Counted from the stretch's first letter, positions 12,200-25,805 are shown. The stretch: DNA of 64,000 bases from Gnetum montanum (GCA_015680685.1 MNCI01034026.1:691165-755164); one strand, 5' to 3'. Numbers and translations are program-made. Notes: a model not told the origin generated them from the letters alone.

Positions 12200-12593
12200 T
12201 TAGTATAAACTTGACACCCGTCTGTGATTGTTTACGCGTTGTGTGGTGCAGATCGGTCACCTTGATGGTTCCTAGGGAGCCCTACAGGACATAAAGCCTC
12301 CTATGACTAGTTGACTTGCCTATCTTACAGTATTCTTAAACGCGCTCTATACCCTATCGCGCACTAGCGTAAATGTGACACCCTTTTGTGGTTGTTTATG
12401 CATCATGTGGTACAGATCGGTCACTTCGACGATTCCTTAGGAACCTAGCAAGACATAAAGCCTTCTTTTTGATTGCTTTTCAACCTACTTTTTTTCTCAT
12501 TTGTAAAACTATTTAGCTTTTCAATTTCTTTTCTTTCTCATCCACAAAACTATTTATCCTTCCATTTCCAATTCATTAGTGGTAGTAGTAACA
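12200..12593 (+). repeat. Leader repeats of E1 (~164-bp unit)
   Basis: The untranslated leader between primer-binding site and gag holds two copies of a unit centred on AGATCGGTCAC (12250 and 12414), each ending in GACATAAAGCC. The same unit occurs three or more times in the E2 leader (21683, 21853, 22018) and once in E4 (about 37325-37410). The position suggests a leader function such as packaging or translation, but that is inference. Confidence 0.65.
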
Positions 12594-15500
12594 ATGAATT
12601 CCACAACTACTGCCACTAATACCTTCAACGTTGAAGTTCCCATCATGGTTCAAGGCACTACTGGTGCTGAACAACCGCTGAACCCGATGCTGGAAACACA
12701 TCGATCCCTTAGGATCCAAAACCAAGGACCTGAGGGCTTGGCCCAACAACATAAGTGCTATAACTTCCTCTGTGCAAAGGTGTAGGAAAATCTACCCTTG
12801 GATGTACATGAACTCGAAGATAAACGTAGCTTCGAGTTCACTTACTGTAGCGAGAAGAAATTTTTTCCCACTCCTAGCACTTCCATACCTTTGACACAGA
12901 TGAATCAATGGCTTCTAGACCAGCTAATCCAGTTGGCTAGGCTTAGGGAGCAATAGGAAATAATGTCCAACCACAAGGATTTCTTCTAGGACAGACAAGA
13001 GGAGCGTGACTCTCAGTCTGACAGGGGAGGTCAGGCTAACCTCGTCACGATCTCTCCTACCCAATCCTTCTAGGTCAATTTGTTTTCTATCACCGCTCCC
13101 TTTGTGATCATGCCTATGCCTCCGCAACTCATGATTACAACTACCATGGGTAGCCATGTCAACCTCGCGGTGCTTCAATGCCATTTCTCGCCTGTTTCAC
13201 CTATGTCGTTTGCGGCCACTATTCCTTCGCAAACCGTTCATCAGTCCATTCCTGTAGCACATAATACACCAATCAAAGCTACCCTACCACATGTTCATAT
13301 TGTGCCTACTTCACAGTCGTACACAACTTCTATTTCCATTCCTACGTTCACATCTATTCCACCCACCATGGTGGGCCTGGGCCTATCCACATGGTGGACT
13401 CCATTTACTTCTTCGCCTATTCCACAACCATCGCAGATGTCTCATTATGTTTGCCCTTAGACCTACCAAACCCCACAAATAGTACAACCCAACACAGGGT
13501 TATGGTCTATTCCGTCGACGACACAAGCAGTCTATCCGACAGTCCAGCTCACGGTCGCTACCCCACCGGCACAACTTGCCGGGTGATGGACAATGCAAGC
13601 AGCACCGTCTGTGAAGGTTATCCCAATGGTACCACCAATGGGTCATGCCACCACCCCTACCATGCCACAGGTGGGAGCTATCTCCGAAGTTCCCCAACCA
13701 TCCACAACGTCGTAGGGTCTAGACTAAGCGTTCCAGCTCATCCAGACCCTTACTAAGGAAATAAAATGCCTCAAAGCTGTTGGGTCTGACAAGGTATAGG
13801 TCATGGAATTTTACCAAGATGACCCTATCAGCCCTACAATCCCTGCTCTGATGTTACCCCCAGGGATGTCCCTCCCACACTTCATGAAGTACAATGGGGA
13901 GGGAGATCCCAATGCACATCTTGTTACCTTTAGATCTGAATCTCTTCTATTGCAACAATGGCCACAGAAGATTATTCGTGTCTTTGCCATGTCCCTACCC
14001 AGGAAAGCCCTGGATTGGTACCGTGTGCTACCACGCTCATCTATTTCAACTTTGGAAGAGCTTCTGATCTAGTTTGTTACATGCTTCAAGTACAACTTGA
14101 AGCTAGAAACCACGCGGGATCAGTTGATGAGCGTGAAGCAAGACCCTCTAGAGCCAATCCAAAAGTTCATTTAGCATTGGAGTGCAACCCTTAACGAAAT
14201 CCGTGAGCCCATCACGGAGGCCCACTTGCTGGCTATCTTTAAGGGCACAGTGAATAACTTCATCAAGTCTAAACTATACTATCTCACCCCTCGCACTCTT
14301 AGGTAAGCCTTTGCTTAGACTAAGAGTATACAGGATGTGGCCTAGGCAAGCAAAGACTCAGCCTACATTGCCTATAAAAACACCTTTGCAAAGAAGGACA
14401 AGGGTAAGGCCCCAATAACCATGGTGGCTACTATGGTGACCAAGGCCAAGTCCAAACCTAGTAACAATGGTAACAAGAATGCCAAGAAGCTAGCTGCACC
14501 CACAGCTAATCCTACACCCAAGTAGGGCCATGCACCACAACCAGCTATACCCACGACTAAGACATCTGCACAAACCAAACCCAACTTTGAGAGTAAAGGT
14601 CACTCAAAGTACACCCTGCTTCCTCTCAAGCGATCAAACCTTCTGAAGCAGCTACTGGCGGTGGGGCACATCTAACACAAGCAAATGTCAGAAGAAGGAA
14701 TCAGGAGACATCAACGCTACTGCGAGCTCCTTAGGAACCCCTCTTTGGCCCTGCCCAATGAGCCCCCAGTTCCTAAGGGTTTGAGGCTGGACAGGTTTTG
14801 TGACTATCACCAACAGTGTGGTCACAACACAGATTACTGTCTGGCATTTCAGGATGACATCTAGAGATTGATCGATCAAGGAAAACTGGTGTTGGATGAA
14901 AGCAACCTAGTACGTCCTAAAAACCAATCTATGCATGTCTACATAGATCCCCTCAACGCTATCAATGCTGGTTATGTCATCAACGCCATCAGTATTGATA
15001 GTGATCCTAGGCCACTATAGTAGCCATTCGTGGTTTGTGTGCCTCAGCATAGTGCACTAGCACCACTAGCAGCTGGTCGAAGCTCGTAATAGCCATTTAT
15101 TTTGAGAGTCCCTCCATAGGCATCCATCTCCGCACCACCTATTAGCAAAACTACGCTACCCCGCCCGTTAACACCTTTAGCTCCATTTATCATCAGGGGG
15201 TCGACTCCTTTGATAGTCCCCATCCCATGCAAGACAGCCATATAACCTTCTCGTCCTAAAAAATGGGAGGTGTGTTTCGTAGGTGAGATGTCGAAGGGAA
15301 GTACCGTCCAAGGTATTCCCAAGCCTACGTCTTCGCCCCCTACATCTGCGCCTTTGTCACCTAAGACGAATGTTGCCATGACCACACAGTCCATGCCACC
15401 CTACCAAAAAGGGTTTGAACTCAGATATGAAGTCACCCCTCCTTAAGAAATTCATCTTCTAGGATGAATAGAAGAGGAGGAAAGCATTAAACAAGGGATG

Positions 15501-16424
15501 ACCAAGACCTCTTAGATGCCCTCACCCAGGTCAAACAAGTTCTAAGATAAAAAAACACTACATTGAGCTTGTACGACCTAATCATGACATCCGTCCCACA
15601 CCGTGAGGCTCTGATCCACATGTTAACAGTGATTCTGCTCAACGAAGACATGCCAATGGAAGAGGAAGCGATCTACTTGGTCATGCTCCCCTCCGCACCT
15701 GCAGGGCCAGAACTGCCTCAATTAACCTTCTGCAATGACGTCATTAGGGAAGATCCTGAAAGGGGTCAAGTGACTACAGCACCCCTTTTTATCATAATTC
15801 GAGTTAGCCAACACTAGATCCGAAGGGTACACATTGATGATGGGGCTGCCACGAATGTCATTCCCTTCCCTATTATGGACAAGTTGGGCTTGGTTGACCA
15901 GATCAAACCCACAATGACATCATGCCTAAGGCTGTTCAATGAGGCATGAGTCGTGGTGAAGGGCATAGTCCACATAGACTTCGTAGCAGGGGACCAATTC
16001 CCCACAAATGCAAAATTCATCGTGGTCAAGGAAATGCCTGGGTTTAACTTGATCCTTAGGAGGTCATGGTTAGCACAACTTAGGACTGTCTCCTGATCCA
16101 TACACTAGGAGATGCACCTGCCCTATGTAGGTAGAGAGATGGTGATCCACAGTGACGAGGTAGCAACGTAAGAAATCCACAACGTAGGCATGGAGCAGGG
16201 CTTAGAGGTTGTAACCTTTGAGAATGAAGAACCTGTCTCCACATGCATTAACCATCCGCGCGGTGGAACCGGCTCAGCAAGCTAGTTCCCAAAATGAAGG
16301 TGTATGGGTTGAGTTACCCTTTTAGGCAGAAGGCATTGATGTAGATGAAGGCCCTAGCAGAGTGTCCCGACCTTATGTTTTGCTCAACCTACGTTGGGTC
16401 AAGAAGCAGCTACGCCTAGCGTAG
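12594..16424 (+). pseudogene. gag-pro: E1 gag-pro polyprotein (broken)
   Basis: Structural protein and aspartic protease of E1. The start ATG at 12594 (MNSTTTATNTFNVE) was chosen because E2 and E4 align from the same residue. A long Pro/Thr-rich stretch is followed by DFYQDDPISP (from about 13806), the retrotransposon-gag core with LDWYRVLPRSSISTLEELL (about 14010-14070), a Lys-rich linker, and the knuckle CDYHQQCGHNTDYC near 14800-14845. The protease region contains SLYDLIMTS..HREALIHML (from 15566) and the active-site segment VHIDDGAATNVIPFPI near 15830, with DDG where DTG/DSG is usual. Reading ends at KKQLRLA-stop (16422-16424). Many in-frame stops are TAG or TAA where relatives have CAG or CAA (for example 12783-12785), plus frame changes. 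Not functional. Confidence 0.85.
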
Positions 16425-16800
16425 CAACCCCACTACTTCCTGCCCATGCACCGTCTGCATTGGATCAAGAAGTAGCTACACCTAGCATAGAAACTCCACT
16501 GCTTCCGACCCACGTGCTATCCTTGCACATTTACGGAATGGCCTGAAACGGCCTAAAACTAGCAATTTGCATTTACGCATTACACAATGGCCCAAAATGG
16601 CCTAAAACTAGCAATGTGCATTTATGCACCATCCTCGTGCATTTACACAATGGCCTGAAATGGCCTAAAACTAGAAATTTTCATTTATGTATTACACAAT
16701 GGCCCGAAATGGCCTAAAACTAGCATCTTCCTGAAATGGCCTAAAACTAGAAAAGGCTTGAAATGGCCTAAAAATAGCGCAGAGGAGTGAAATTTTAGCA
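16394..16800. repeat. Post-protease repeat block of E1
   Basis: A ~70-bp tandem duplication (16394-16462 and 16463-16530) overlaps the gag-pro stop and contains the AGCGTAGCA word. It is followed by at least six copies of GGCCTGAAATGGCCTAAAAC with small changes, separated by 'ATTTACGCATT'-type spacers. This is the same boundary motif found after protease in E2, E3 and E4. Confidence 0.8.
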
Positions 16801-16939
16801 TGAAATTCAATGCATACACAATGTACAAGTTAGTGTGAGAACCAATTCATCTCTTTATTCAAAATTATGGTCTCTTAGACAATGTTTGCAAGATTTTACA
16901 AAGAATTTCAAAAAATCTCAAAAAAAAAATCCCATGCTG

Positions 16940-19900
16940 TCATGGGTTGTTCCTATTTGCATCATCTTCGCCATCCACTTTTGCATCATTTCCCTTTGCA
17001 TTGCCTTCCCTTGCATTTTCCTCTGTTGATTCTTCATTCCTTCCCTCTACAAGCCCTGTGCCATGATCTGGAGCCTACATCGTAGGAATGAGGTAGTTAG
17101 CTAAAGCAACACATGCAAGTCACAACAGAGCATAAGCATTAATACAGTAGCAAGCAACTAACCTGAGAAGGGCCTACATTCATCTCGAAGGGTATTTGGT
17201 CTAAACCGAGCCTGAGGCGATGCCAGACCTCCTCTACTATGATATCAACCCAATGCCTTTTTCTTGGTTCAATGTCTACAGTAGCTCTCTCCCTTTCGGC
17301 GATCATCCAACTTGGTGGTCTCGTGGAAAAGGAGATGGTCATGGTCTCTCCTATGGGAAGGTCCACTTTCCAGTTAGGAGATTCTGTAACCTTTACCTGC
17401 TCTTTGAACTTGGCATAGGCATCAGAAGCATCAAGAGCATTTACAAATGATTTATATGTAAATGCCTCCATAGAAGTGTCTTGGTACAGCCTACGATTGG
17501 TGGAATGTTCCAGTTTATACATATTTTTATGGTTTTTCTAGGACTGCCCCCATTCATAAACTTTGGTGCTAAAATCTTTCAAATCCTAACACTTTTGGGC
17601 TAACAAGTCCATCTGCATCTGCTGTTCTATTATTTCGTGGGTTTGCTTGACATTCTGACGTGCGACTGTTCAAAATCTGGTGTAATCTATCACAGCCATG
17701 TGTCAGTCCTCATTATTAGTGTCACAGGCTATGAGGAATTCATTCCTTGACTTGAGATCCTCCACCTCGCCACTCAAGTTGGCCTTCTCTTGCTCAGCTT
17801 TTTAGACCCATTTCCACAGGTCCTCGTTGATGCGCTTATACTCCCATAGAGAGCGTGCCGAGTGGAAAGCGCATTTGCAAGCCTTATCATATGCACGAAG
17901 AGACACCTTGGTCACTTCAGATGAGAATGTGGACACGACACCGACTTTCAAAGGCTGTGCTGGGTCCCATTTGAGTTAAGAGGCTGCCATCACATGAAGA
18001 GCATACAAGTTGCATTAGTAGAGCAAAAGTAGCAAGCTCAAGAAATTCTAGCGTAACAATGCAAGAGCATCTAATACTACTAGTTACCCACTTCAGGGTC
18101 CACCTGTTGAAGGTGGCTGATCATGTTGTCAATGATCCCCTGCATGAATGGAAACTTGTCAGGGACCTTAGCCCATGATTCCGTGTGAATCGGAGGAGGT
18201 CCTGTAGCATCAATGGTGGCATCTTTCACATAAATAAACATGTCAGAGATGACCAAAATGAGTTATGATAAGGTATACATATTGCTAAACTCACCAGCAT
18301 AGGCATTAAACAAAATGATTTACCAATAGGGGGTTGCATCCTCTACAATTTAAGATGCAGCCTCCACCCCTCCTCTTCCTCTATGCGAAGGGTTTCCTTA
18401 GTTGGAGAAGGTCTCTTCTGCTGCAACTTCTTGGCCACAATCTTAGCTATGAGACGTTCCCCCTATGACACGCTACTGTCTACGATGAGGGGCGTCTCTC
18501 CTATGCTATCTTGGCCATGAATGTTACGGGCCACCCAATCCTTAGTCATCATAGAGAATAGCTCCCCAATTACTTTTGGGAGATCTTGGGCTTAGGTGGT
18601 CTGGAGAATCTAGCAAATCCATGGTCTAGAAATCTAGTTGCGATTTTGCATGACCCAGACTCCATTCTCTTGAACCACCAGGAACTCCCTGAAACACTTC
18701 AGATAGGCTATGTTAAAGGCATAATGGATATTGGAACAAGACTCCATTTTCTTATGGAGCCCCAAGATTTTGGTCTGCAAGCCTTTACATAGAAACCTAG
18801 CCCAGTTGTAATGGGCCCCCTCTTCCATAACTTTGTGCATTACCTAGGCCTGCATAATCCCCATGACCTTCCCTTGGGAGAGTAGTTGGGGGAATGCACG
18901 AGCATGAAAGATAGGGTAAACCCCCTTGGCGGGTCCTTCTTTAAGCCTCTCCATGGGTATCCCATTTTGCTCCTTGGCAATCCCTAACCACTCTTGGATG
19001 TCCTTCTTGACTTTGACCCCATGAGGGCACCATCGGCAGGGACACCAAAGAGGTCTATGAATAGCTGGTCATTGATTTGAATGACCACCCATACACCCTG
19101 TATGCACATGCAGAAGTGGATTGCCTTGTTAGGAAAGGAGTTGACCAGGGAGAGCATCTCGGTAGCAGGAACGTTTGGATTCGGGGCCAGGAACAGATCC
19201 ATAAGCCTAGCCTTTTGGATATTCTAGACCAAGAAGTTCAAAGCCGCATCGTTTATCCAGCATTGACTTGTATCTACTTCTCTGTACTTGAAGTAGATAT
19301 TTGCCCCTTGTGTCTCGACGGTTACCACCGTCACCTCCTGGGGCTTTTTGACCCCTAAAACAATTTTTGCAAGAAATGTTTAGCATAAAAACATAGAAAA
19401 TCCAAAGATTGCAAGACACTTAAGCATGCAACACTTATTTTTTAGCCTACCAGGTTTGTACAGTAATGGGAACAACGGAAGACTAACTAGAACCTATTCA
19501 ACGATGATTGGTTTGAAAGGTTCTATCCCCCCCTCATTCAGCCAACCAGACCCCTTGCATTGATCGTAGGGAATGGGGAACAGGTGTGGGTAGGTGTGGT
19601 ATTCACCCCCACATTGACCAATCACACCTGCACGTAGGTTCTCAGTAGAAGAGAACTCCTGCAGGGCTATCCGTGTCATAGTTAGTAGACCTGGTTGGTC
19701 ATGAACCCTTTCTTTGTTGATGTAGAACCTGGTAACAAAAAACATACTATTAGCATTTGGCCAATATGGCCAGCGTCACACAACACAGTGGAATAAGGTT
19801 ACAAAACACTCACCCGCTAGCACAGTAGAGAGTTCCTGGTGGGTTTTGGAAGTAGATTGCCATATAATGTGCGATGAATAATGTGTTGTAAGAATGGTAG

Positions 19901-20919
19901 TAACTGTATTCAGGCATATCCCAGATCCAGGCTAAACGCCTCAACCCTGTGGGGTGTTGACTGGATCCTTCTCCCTACCTGCTCATGATTGCTTCATTCA
20001 TTAGAATCTTCAGGATGTCTTGGCTTGCTCCAGGCAGTATGGCTTCTGTTATGATGGTCGCCTCCTCCTCCTCTAGGTATGTCCAAACGATCACACTAAA
20101 GTGTTGGAGGAGGTGCTGTAGGAACTCCTATGCTCCTTCCCTGAACCATACCCCCTGCTCCCCCACATGTATATAGGGAGGAGGAGCATTGGCCACGGGT
20201 TTGCTTACGTGACACAGTACCCTTGTAATTTCCAATAAGATCAGAATGGGCCTTAGCCCCATCCTGCATAATACAACCAGCAAGCGTTAGTATCATGTCT
20301 AAGTGCAATACGCACGCAACATAGCAAATACCTAGCAGTGCATACATATAGCATAGCGTAGCCCTCTTCCTGCACATAGCGTAGCAAGAACATAAAAGCA
20401 CTAGCATAGCAAAAACTTCCTAGCGTAGCAATAGAGCAATTAGCCCTAATAGAGCGATTAACAATATGCCTTAACAAAACACGTGTCGCACTATCACATC
20501 ACACATGGCCCAGCCCTCCTGAGGGTCCTACGCTACACCATTCGAAGGCTAAGGAACTTAAATTGTCCAAGCCCCTGTGGTTATGACAACCGCAGCAATG
20601 GCAGTTTAAGTGACCTTACATGCAATGATGGCATAGCGTTTATGCATCTTCCATGGCCAAAATGGCAATAACGGTGACGCAAAGGCCAAAACAATGTGAT
20701 GACGGAAAACACAAATGACTAAGACTAGGATACACAATGAAAGTAGAAAACAAAAATGATAACAGAATCACGAAATAGTAGAGGAAGCATAGTAGCCTAC
20801 CGAGTCAATGGTGTGTCCTCTCGTGCCACGAAACATGCTTGTGTCATGTGCCCTAGGATTTTCTTCTCCTCCTCGACCTTTAAGAGTGCCAGATGAGTAC
20901 AATCCTTCTTAGGAGCCAT
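16940..20919 (-). pseudogene. E1 antisense accessory gene (multi-exon, decayed)
   Basis: A minus-strand gene between protease and the missing pol. Exon 1 (20801-20919) starts MAPKKDCTHLALLK and ends TPLTR before a GT donor. Exon 2 (19814-20263, exactly 450 bp) reads ILILLEITRVLC, then VWFREGA and VIVWTYLEEEEA: an FCP1/NIF-like HAD pattern without the catalytic Asp pair. Exon 3 is 19451-19728 and exon 4 is 18324-19354 (FLAPNPNVPATEML, FIDLFGVPADG). Exon 5 seems lost by deletion. Exon 7 (about 17160-17990) reads LKWDPAQPL, then a Lys/Glu-rich segment likely to form a coiled coil (LAQKC..LKDFSTKVYEWG). The last exon is acidic and polar and ends NNP-stop at 16940-16942. Stops and shifts break several exons. 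Function unknown. Confidence 0.8.
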
Positions 20920-21070
20920 CGTCCCACTTATAGACTTCCCCTCTTCGCTATATAGGAAATTGCCTTGCTCGCTACTTGCATAATCGCTGCACACTTTGAA
21001 ATCACTTTGTGCTTGAATATGGGCTCTACGCTCTTACGGTGAGAATGACAAGCTTACCAGGGTTTAATCC

Positions 21071-21080
21071 CTATTTATGG
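21071..21080 (-). promoter_or_regulatory. Candidate TATA box for the E1 antisense gene
   Basis: On the minus strand the sequence reads CCATAAATAG, about 150 bp upstream of the exon 1 ATG. The same string lies at nearly the same distance in E2 (30665-30674), and TATA-like strings precede the ATG in E3 and E4. Conservation of spacing in E1 and E2 supports it as a core promoter. Confidence 0.55.
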
Positions 21081-21254
21081 CCGTAATGGTAAGAAAGGAA
21101 AACTTGCCGCTCTCTCTCTCCATTTAATGCAAAGTGCACTGTACAACATAGCATGCTTGCCATGACATCGTAGCATTGTTGGCATTAAAACCTTGACATG
21201 CTTCAAGCCAACTATTTGCTTTCCCAAAAACAAAAAATATATATTTTTTTTACG

Positions 21255-21445
21255 GGTCCGAAAAGACCTTAAACTAGCAACCCTAGCAATCGTAGCGTTA
21301 TCGGTCCTAAAAGACCTTAAACTAACAATCCTAGCATAGTTGCACCTTTAACGGTCCGAAAAGACCTTAAACTAGCAGTTTCGACCTTATTATATGTTCG
21401 TAGTCTGTAATGACATTAAACTAGCAGTTTCACACTTTCGCATCG
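21255..21445. repeat. Boundary motif block between antisense gene and pol position (E1)
   Basis: Four copies of GGTCCGAAAAGACCTTAAAC or variants, spaced about 50 bp apart, lie upstream of the antisense gene on its own strand. In E2, E3 and E4 the same kind of block precedes pol. Here pol is absent and the block runs into E2 leader sequence. Confidence 0.75.
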
Positions 21446-21519
21446 GTAGTTTTGTAATTTATAGTGGTTTCATGTTTTAACGTTGGTAGTTTGCATTTTT
21501 AAATAAGCTTCACACTCTT

Positions 21520-22085
21520 ACTATGAGACATAAAGCCTACCTGGGATCCTGTGAGACATAAAGCCTACCTAGTTGCTAGTTAATTTGCTCATCTTATGGT
21601 AGTCTCATATGCCTTCCACACCTTGGCTTGCATTAGCGTAGACTTGATACCCATCTGTGGTTGTTTACGCATCGTATGGTGTAGATCGGTCACCTTGATG
21701 GTTCCTTCAGAACCCTACGAGACAATAAGCCTTTCGACGGTGATTTAACTTTCCTTTCCTTTTTATAGTAGTCCTGCATGCATTCTGCATCCTAGCCAGC
21801 ATAGGTGAAAATGTGACACCCTTTGAGGTTGTTTATGCCTTGTGTGGTGTAGGTCGGTAGCCTCGACAGTCCCTTCGGGATCCTACAGGACATAAAGCCT
21901 TCTTGATCATTTGTCAACTAAACTTGTCTTACTATAGTCTTGCATGTGCTCTATACCTCATCACACATAGGCATAGACGTGACACCCTTTGCGGTTGTTT
22001 ACACTTTGTGTGGTACAGATTGGTCGCCCCGACGATTCCCTTGGGTTTCGGCAAGACGTAAAGCCACCTTTTGTCTCTTTTTTTT
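21520..22085 (+). repeat. E2 leader repeats (~165-169-bp unit)
   Basis: Full units are anchored by AGATCGGTCACC-like strings at 21683, 21853 and 22018, each followed by GACATAAAGCC-type ends, with two shortened 'GAGACATAAAGCCTACCT' copies at 21525-21580. This matches the E1 leader but has more copies. No LTR or primer-binding site precedes it, which marks the join between the two half-elements. Confidence 0.7.
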
Positions 22086-22140
22086 AATCCTTCTATTCTT
22101 TTGCATTTTCTGCATTTTTTGCATAATCACTTGCTTAGCA

Positions 22141-25100
22141 ATGGCTTTCACCATCACCGCCGTTGACACCTTCAACGCGGAGGTGCCCTTCGCGGTCCAA
22201 GGTACTATTGGTTCCGAACAATGGCTGAATCCAACGCAGGAAGCACGCCAGTCTCTTAGAATCCAAAATTGAGGACCTGAGGGACTGGCCCAGCAACACG
22301 AGTGTTACAGTTTCCTTTGTTCAAAGGTGCAGGCTAATTTGCCCTTGGATTGACATGAACTCGAAGAAAAACGTAACTTCGAGTTTGCTTACTGCAATAG
22401 GGAGGAATTCATTCCTACCCGAGGCATTTCTTTGCCTTTAACGCAAGCGTACCAAAGGCTTCTAGATCAACTATTCTGGTTGACCAGGCTCAGGGAGCAA
22501 CAAGACATAGTGTCCAACTAGGATGATGCCTTTCAAGATGGGTAGGAGGAACTCGATTCCCAATCTGACGAGGGAGGTCAGGCCAACCCCGTTCCCGTCC
22601 CGCCTACCCAGTCCTTCTGGGCCAACCCGCTATCTGTCACCACCCCCTTTGTCATTACGCCTACACTTCAGTAGCCTACAACTACAACTGCAATGGGTAG
22701 CCATGCTACATTCCCAGTGCATCATCACCCCCATTCCTTGGTTGCGCTTGCAGCAACTGTGCCGTTGCAAGCCATTTATCAGCATGCTCCCACAGTGCAC
22801 AACATGCCTATCACGGCTACCCCACCGCATATCCATACTGTACCTACTTTGCAACTGCACATAACTCCTATGCTGATTCCTACCTATGTATCTATTCCAC
22901 CCACTGTGGTGGGCCTGGGCCCATCCACATGGTGGACCCCATTCGCTTCTTCGTCTATTCTACAACCATCGCAGATGTCTCACTACGTTCGCCCTCAGGC
23001 CTACTCGACCCTGAAAATGGTACATCCTAGCACGGGGCCATGGTCTATCTAGCCAGTAACCCAAATGACCTATCCAGTGACTCAACCCACTATTACCGCT
23101 CCAACAATACGACCCACCAGGTGGTGTACAATGCAAATGACACCTTTAGTGGGGGCGGTCCCAACGGCACCCCCGATGGGTCAAATTTCCACCGCCACCA
23201 TACCACATGTGGGAGTTGCCTCTACAATCCCTCAGCTATCTACAACATTGTCGGGTCTAGACTAAGAATTTCAGCACATCCAGACCCTAACTGAGGAAGT
23301 AAAATGCCTCAAAGCTGTTGGGTCCGATATGGTACAAGTTATGGACTTTTATCAAGATGACCCCGTCAACCCTGCAATCCCTACTTTGATATTACCACCC
23401 GGGATTTTCCTCCCACACTTCACAAAGTATGATGGGGAAGGGGATTCCAATACCCATCTCGTCACTTTCCGATCGGAGTCTTTGTTATTATAATAGTGGC
23501 TGCATACGATCATTCACATCTTCGCCATGTCCCTAGCTGGGAAAGCACTAGATTGGTACTGCATGTTGCCACGTTCATCCATTTCCACTTTGGAAGANTG
23601 ACACTTAATGAAATCCGTGAGCCCATCGTGGAGGCTCACTTTTTAGTTGTCTTTAAGGGTGTGATGAATGACTTTATCAAGTCCAAATTGTATTACCTCA
23701 CTCCATGCTTTCTTAGCCAAGCTTTTGCTCAAACGAAAAGCATACAAGATGCAGCCGAGGTGAGCAAAGACCCGGCGTACATGACTTACAAGAATTGCTT
23801 TGCAAAAAAGGACAAGGGTAAGGTGCCAACAACCATGGTAACTACTATGGTAGCTAAGGCCAAGCCCAAACATAGCAATAGCGGAAGAAATAATAACAAG
23901 AAACCATCCATACCTGTGGCTAATTCTCTGCCCAAACCGGGCCAAGCATCACAACCTGCCACTCCTGCGCCTGAGACATCTACATACACTAAACCCAACT
24001 TCGAGTGCAAAGATTGTTCGAAATACATCCCACTGCCTCTCAAACCTTCAGAACTCCTGAAGCAACTGTTGGCAGAAGGATACATCCAACACAAGAAGAT
24101 GTCAGAGGAAGAAAACATGAGACATTGACGCTACTATGAGCTCCTTAATAATCCCTCTTTGGCCCTACTCAATGAGCCTCTGGTTCCTAGGGGTTTCAGG
24201 CTAGATAGGTTTTGTGACTACCACCAACTATGTGGTCACACCACGAATTATTGTCTATTGTTGTAGGATGACATCCAAAGATTAATAAACTTGGGAAGGC
24301 TGGTGCTGGATGAAAGTAACTCAGTGTGCCTTGAAAATAAATCTATGTATGTCTACACAGATCCCCTCAATGCCAATAATGTCGGTTACGTAATCAACAC
24401 CATCGGTATTGAAAATGATCCCATGCTACCCTTCCAGCCGTTTGTAATTCATGTGCCTTAGCATAGTGCACCAATACCACCAATGGTTAGTCCAAGTTCA
24501 CAGCTGTCCTTCATCTTGAAAGTCCCACCACGGGCATCTACCTCTGCATCACCTGTTGGTGAAGCCACGCAACCCTGTCATTCACCACCTCTAGCTCCAT
24601 TCATCATTAGGGGGCCAACGTCTTCGACAGCCCCCATCCCATGCAACAACATTAAACAACCTCCTTTCCCCACAAGGCGAGAAGCCTACTTGGTAGGTGA
24701 GGCATCAAAGGGGAATACTATCAAAAGTATCTCCAAGCCTACACCTTCGTTCCTTGTATTTACACCTTTGTCACCAAAGATGAAGGTTGACACGATTACA
24801 TAGCCTACATCACCTTGCCGACAAAGATCCAAACCTAGGTCCGAGGCCATCTCGCCTCGAGAGATTCGTCTTCTAGGACGAATCAAGGAGGAGGAAAGTG
24901 TCAAATAGGTGGGCAGTCAAGACTTCTTGGATGCCCTCACCTAGGTTGGTCAAGCCCTAAGGCAAAAAATGCTACGTTGAGCTTGTACAACCTAGTCGTG
25001 ACATCTGTAGCTCACCGCGAGGCCCTAGTCCACATGTTAGCGATGATTCCGGTCGACGAAAACATGCCAGCGAATGATAAAGCCATCCACTCAGTCATAC

Positions 25101-25805
25101 TCCCCTCTGTACCCACAGAGTCCGTAGTACCTCAATTAAATTTCAGCAACGATGCCATTAAGAAAGATCTCGAAGGGGGTCAAGTGACTACGGTGCCTCT
25201 CTTCATCATAATTCGGGTCAGCCAACACTGGATCAGAAGTGTACATGTCGATGATGGGGCTACCATAAATGTCATTTCCTTCCCTATTATAGATAAGTTG
25301 GGATTGGTCGACCAGATCAAACCAATGACGACGTCGTGTCTGCGGTCCTTCAATGGGGCACACATCCTAGTGAAGGGCACAGTTCACGTAAACTTCGTAG
25401 CAGGGGACCAATTTCCCACAAACGCAACGTTCGTCTTAGTCGAAAAAAATGCCTAGGTTTAACCTGATCTTGGAAAGATTGTGTTTAGCACAAATTAGGG
25501 CTATCTCCTCACCTATACACCAAGAAATCCATGGCGATAGGATGGTAACATAAGCAATTAGCAACATAGGCATGGAATAGGGTTCAGAAGTTACAACCTT
25601 TGAAGATGAAGCACCTGTTCATGTATGCATTAGTCATACAACGAAGGGATTGGTCCAACGAGCCAACCCTCGAATTGAAAATGCATGGTATGAGTTGCCC
25701 TTCCAAGCAAAGGACAGTGATATGAGTGGGGGCCTAGGTGAAATGCCTTGACCTTACGTTCCGATCAACCCATGAAAGGTCAAGAGGCAGCTACGCATAG
25801 CATAA
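22141..25805 (+). pseudogene. gag-pro: E2 gag-pro polyprotein (broken, with sequence gap)
   Basis: Second gag-pro of the composite. ATG at 22141 begins MAFTITAVDTFNAEVPFAVQ. The Pro-rich region (22690-23060), coiled stretch KCLKAVGSD and DFYQDDPVNP lead to the gag core. An N at 23598 sits inside the core: STLEE is joined to TLNEIREPIVEAH, so roughly 40-45 residues present in E1 and E4 are missing. The knuckle near 24210-24260 reads CDYHQLCGHTTNYC. The protease region has SLYNLVVTS..HREALVHML (from 24980) and VHVDDGATINVISFPI (from about 25240). The frame ends KRQLRIA-stop, as in E1. Stops and shifts elsewhere show it is not functional. Confidence 0.85.

Noticed and set aside
13391-13756. Second reading frames through the Pro/Thr-rich part of gag
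   Set aside because: Low-complexity sequence keeps several frames open; only the frame aligned among E1, E2 and E4 was kept.
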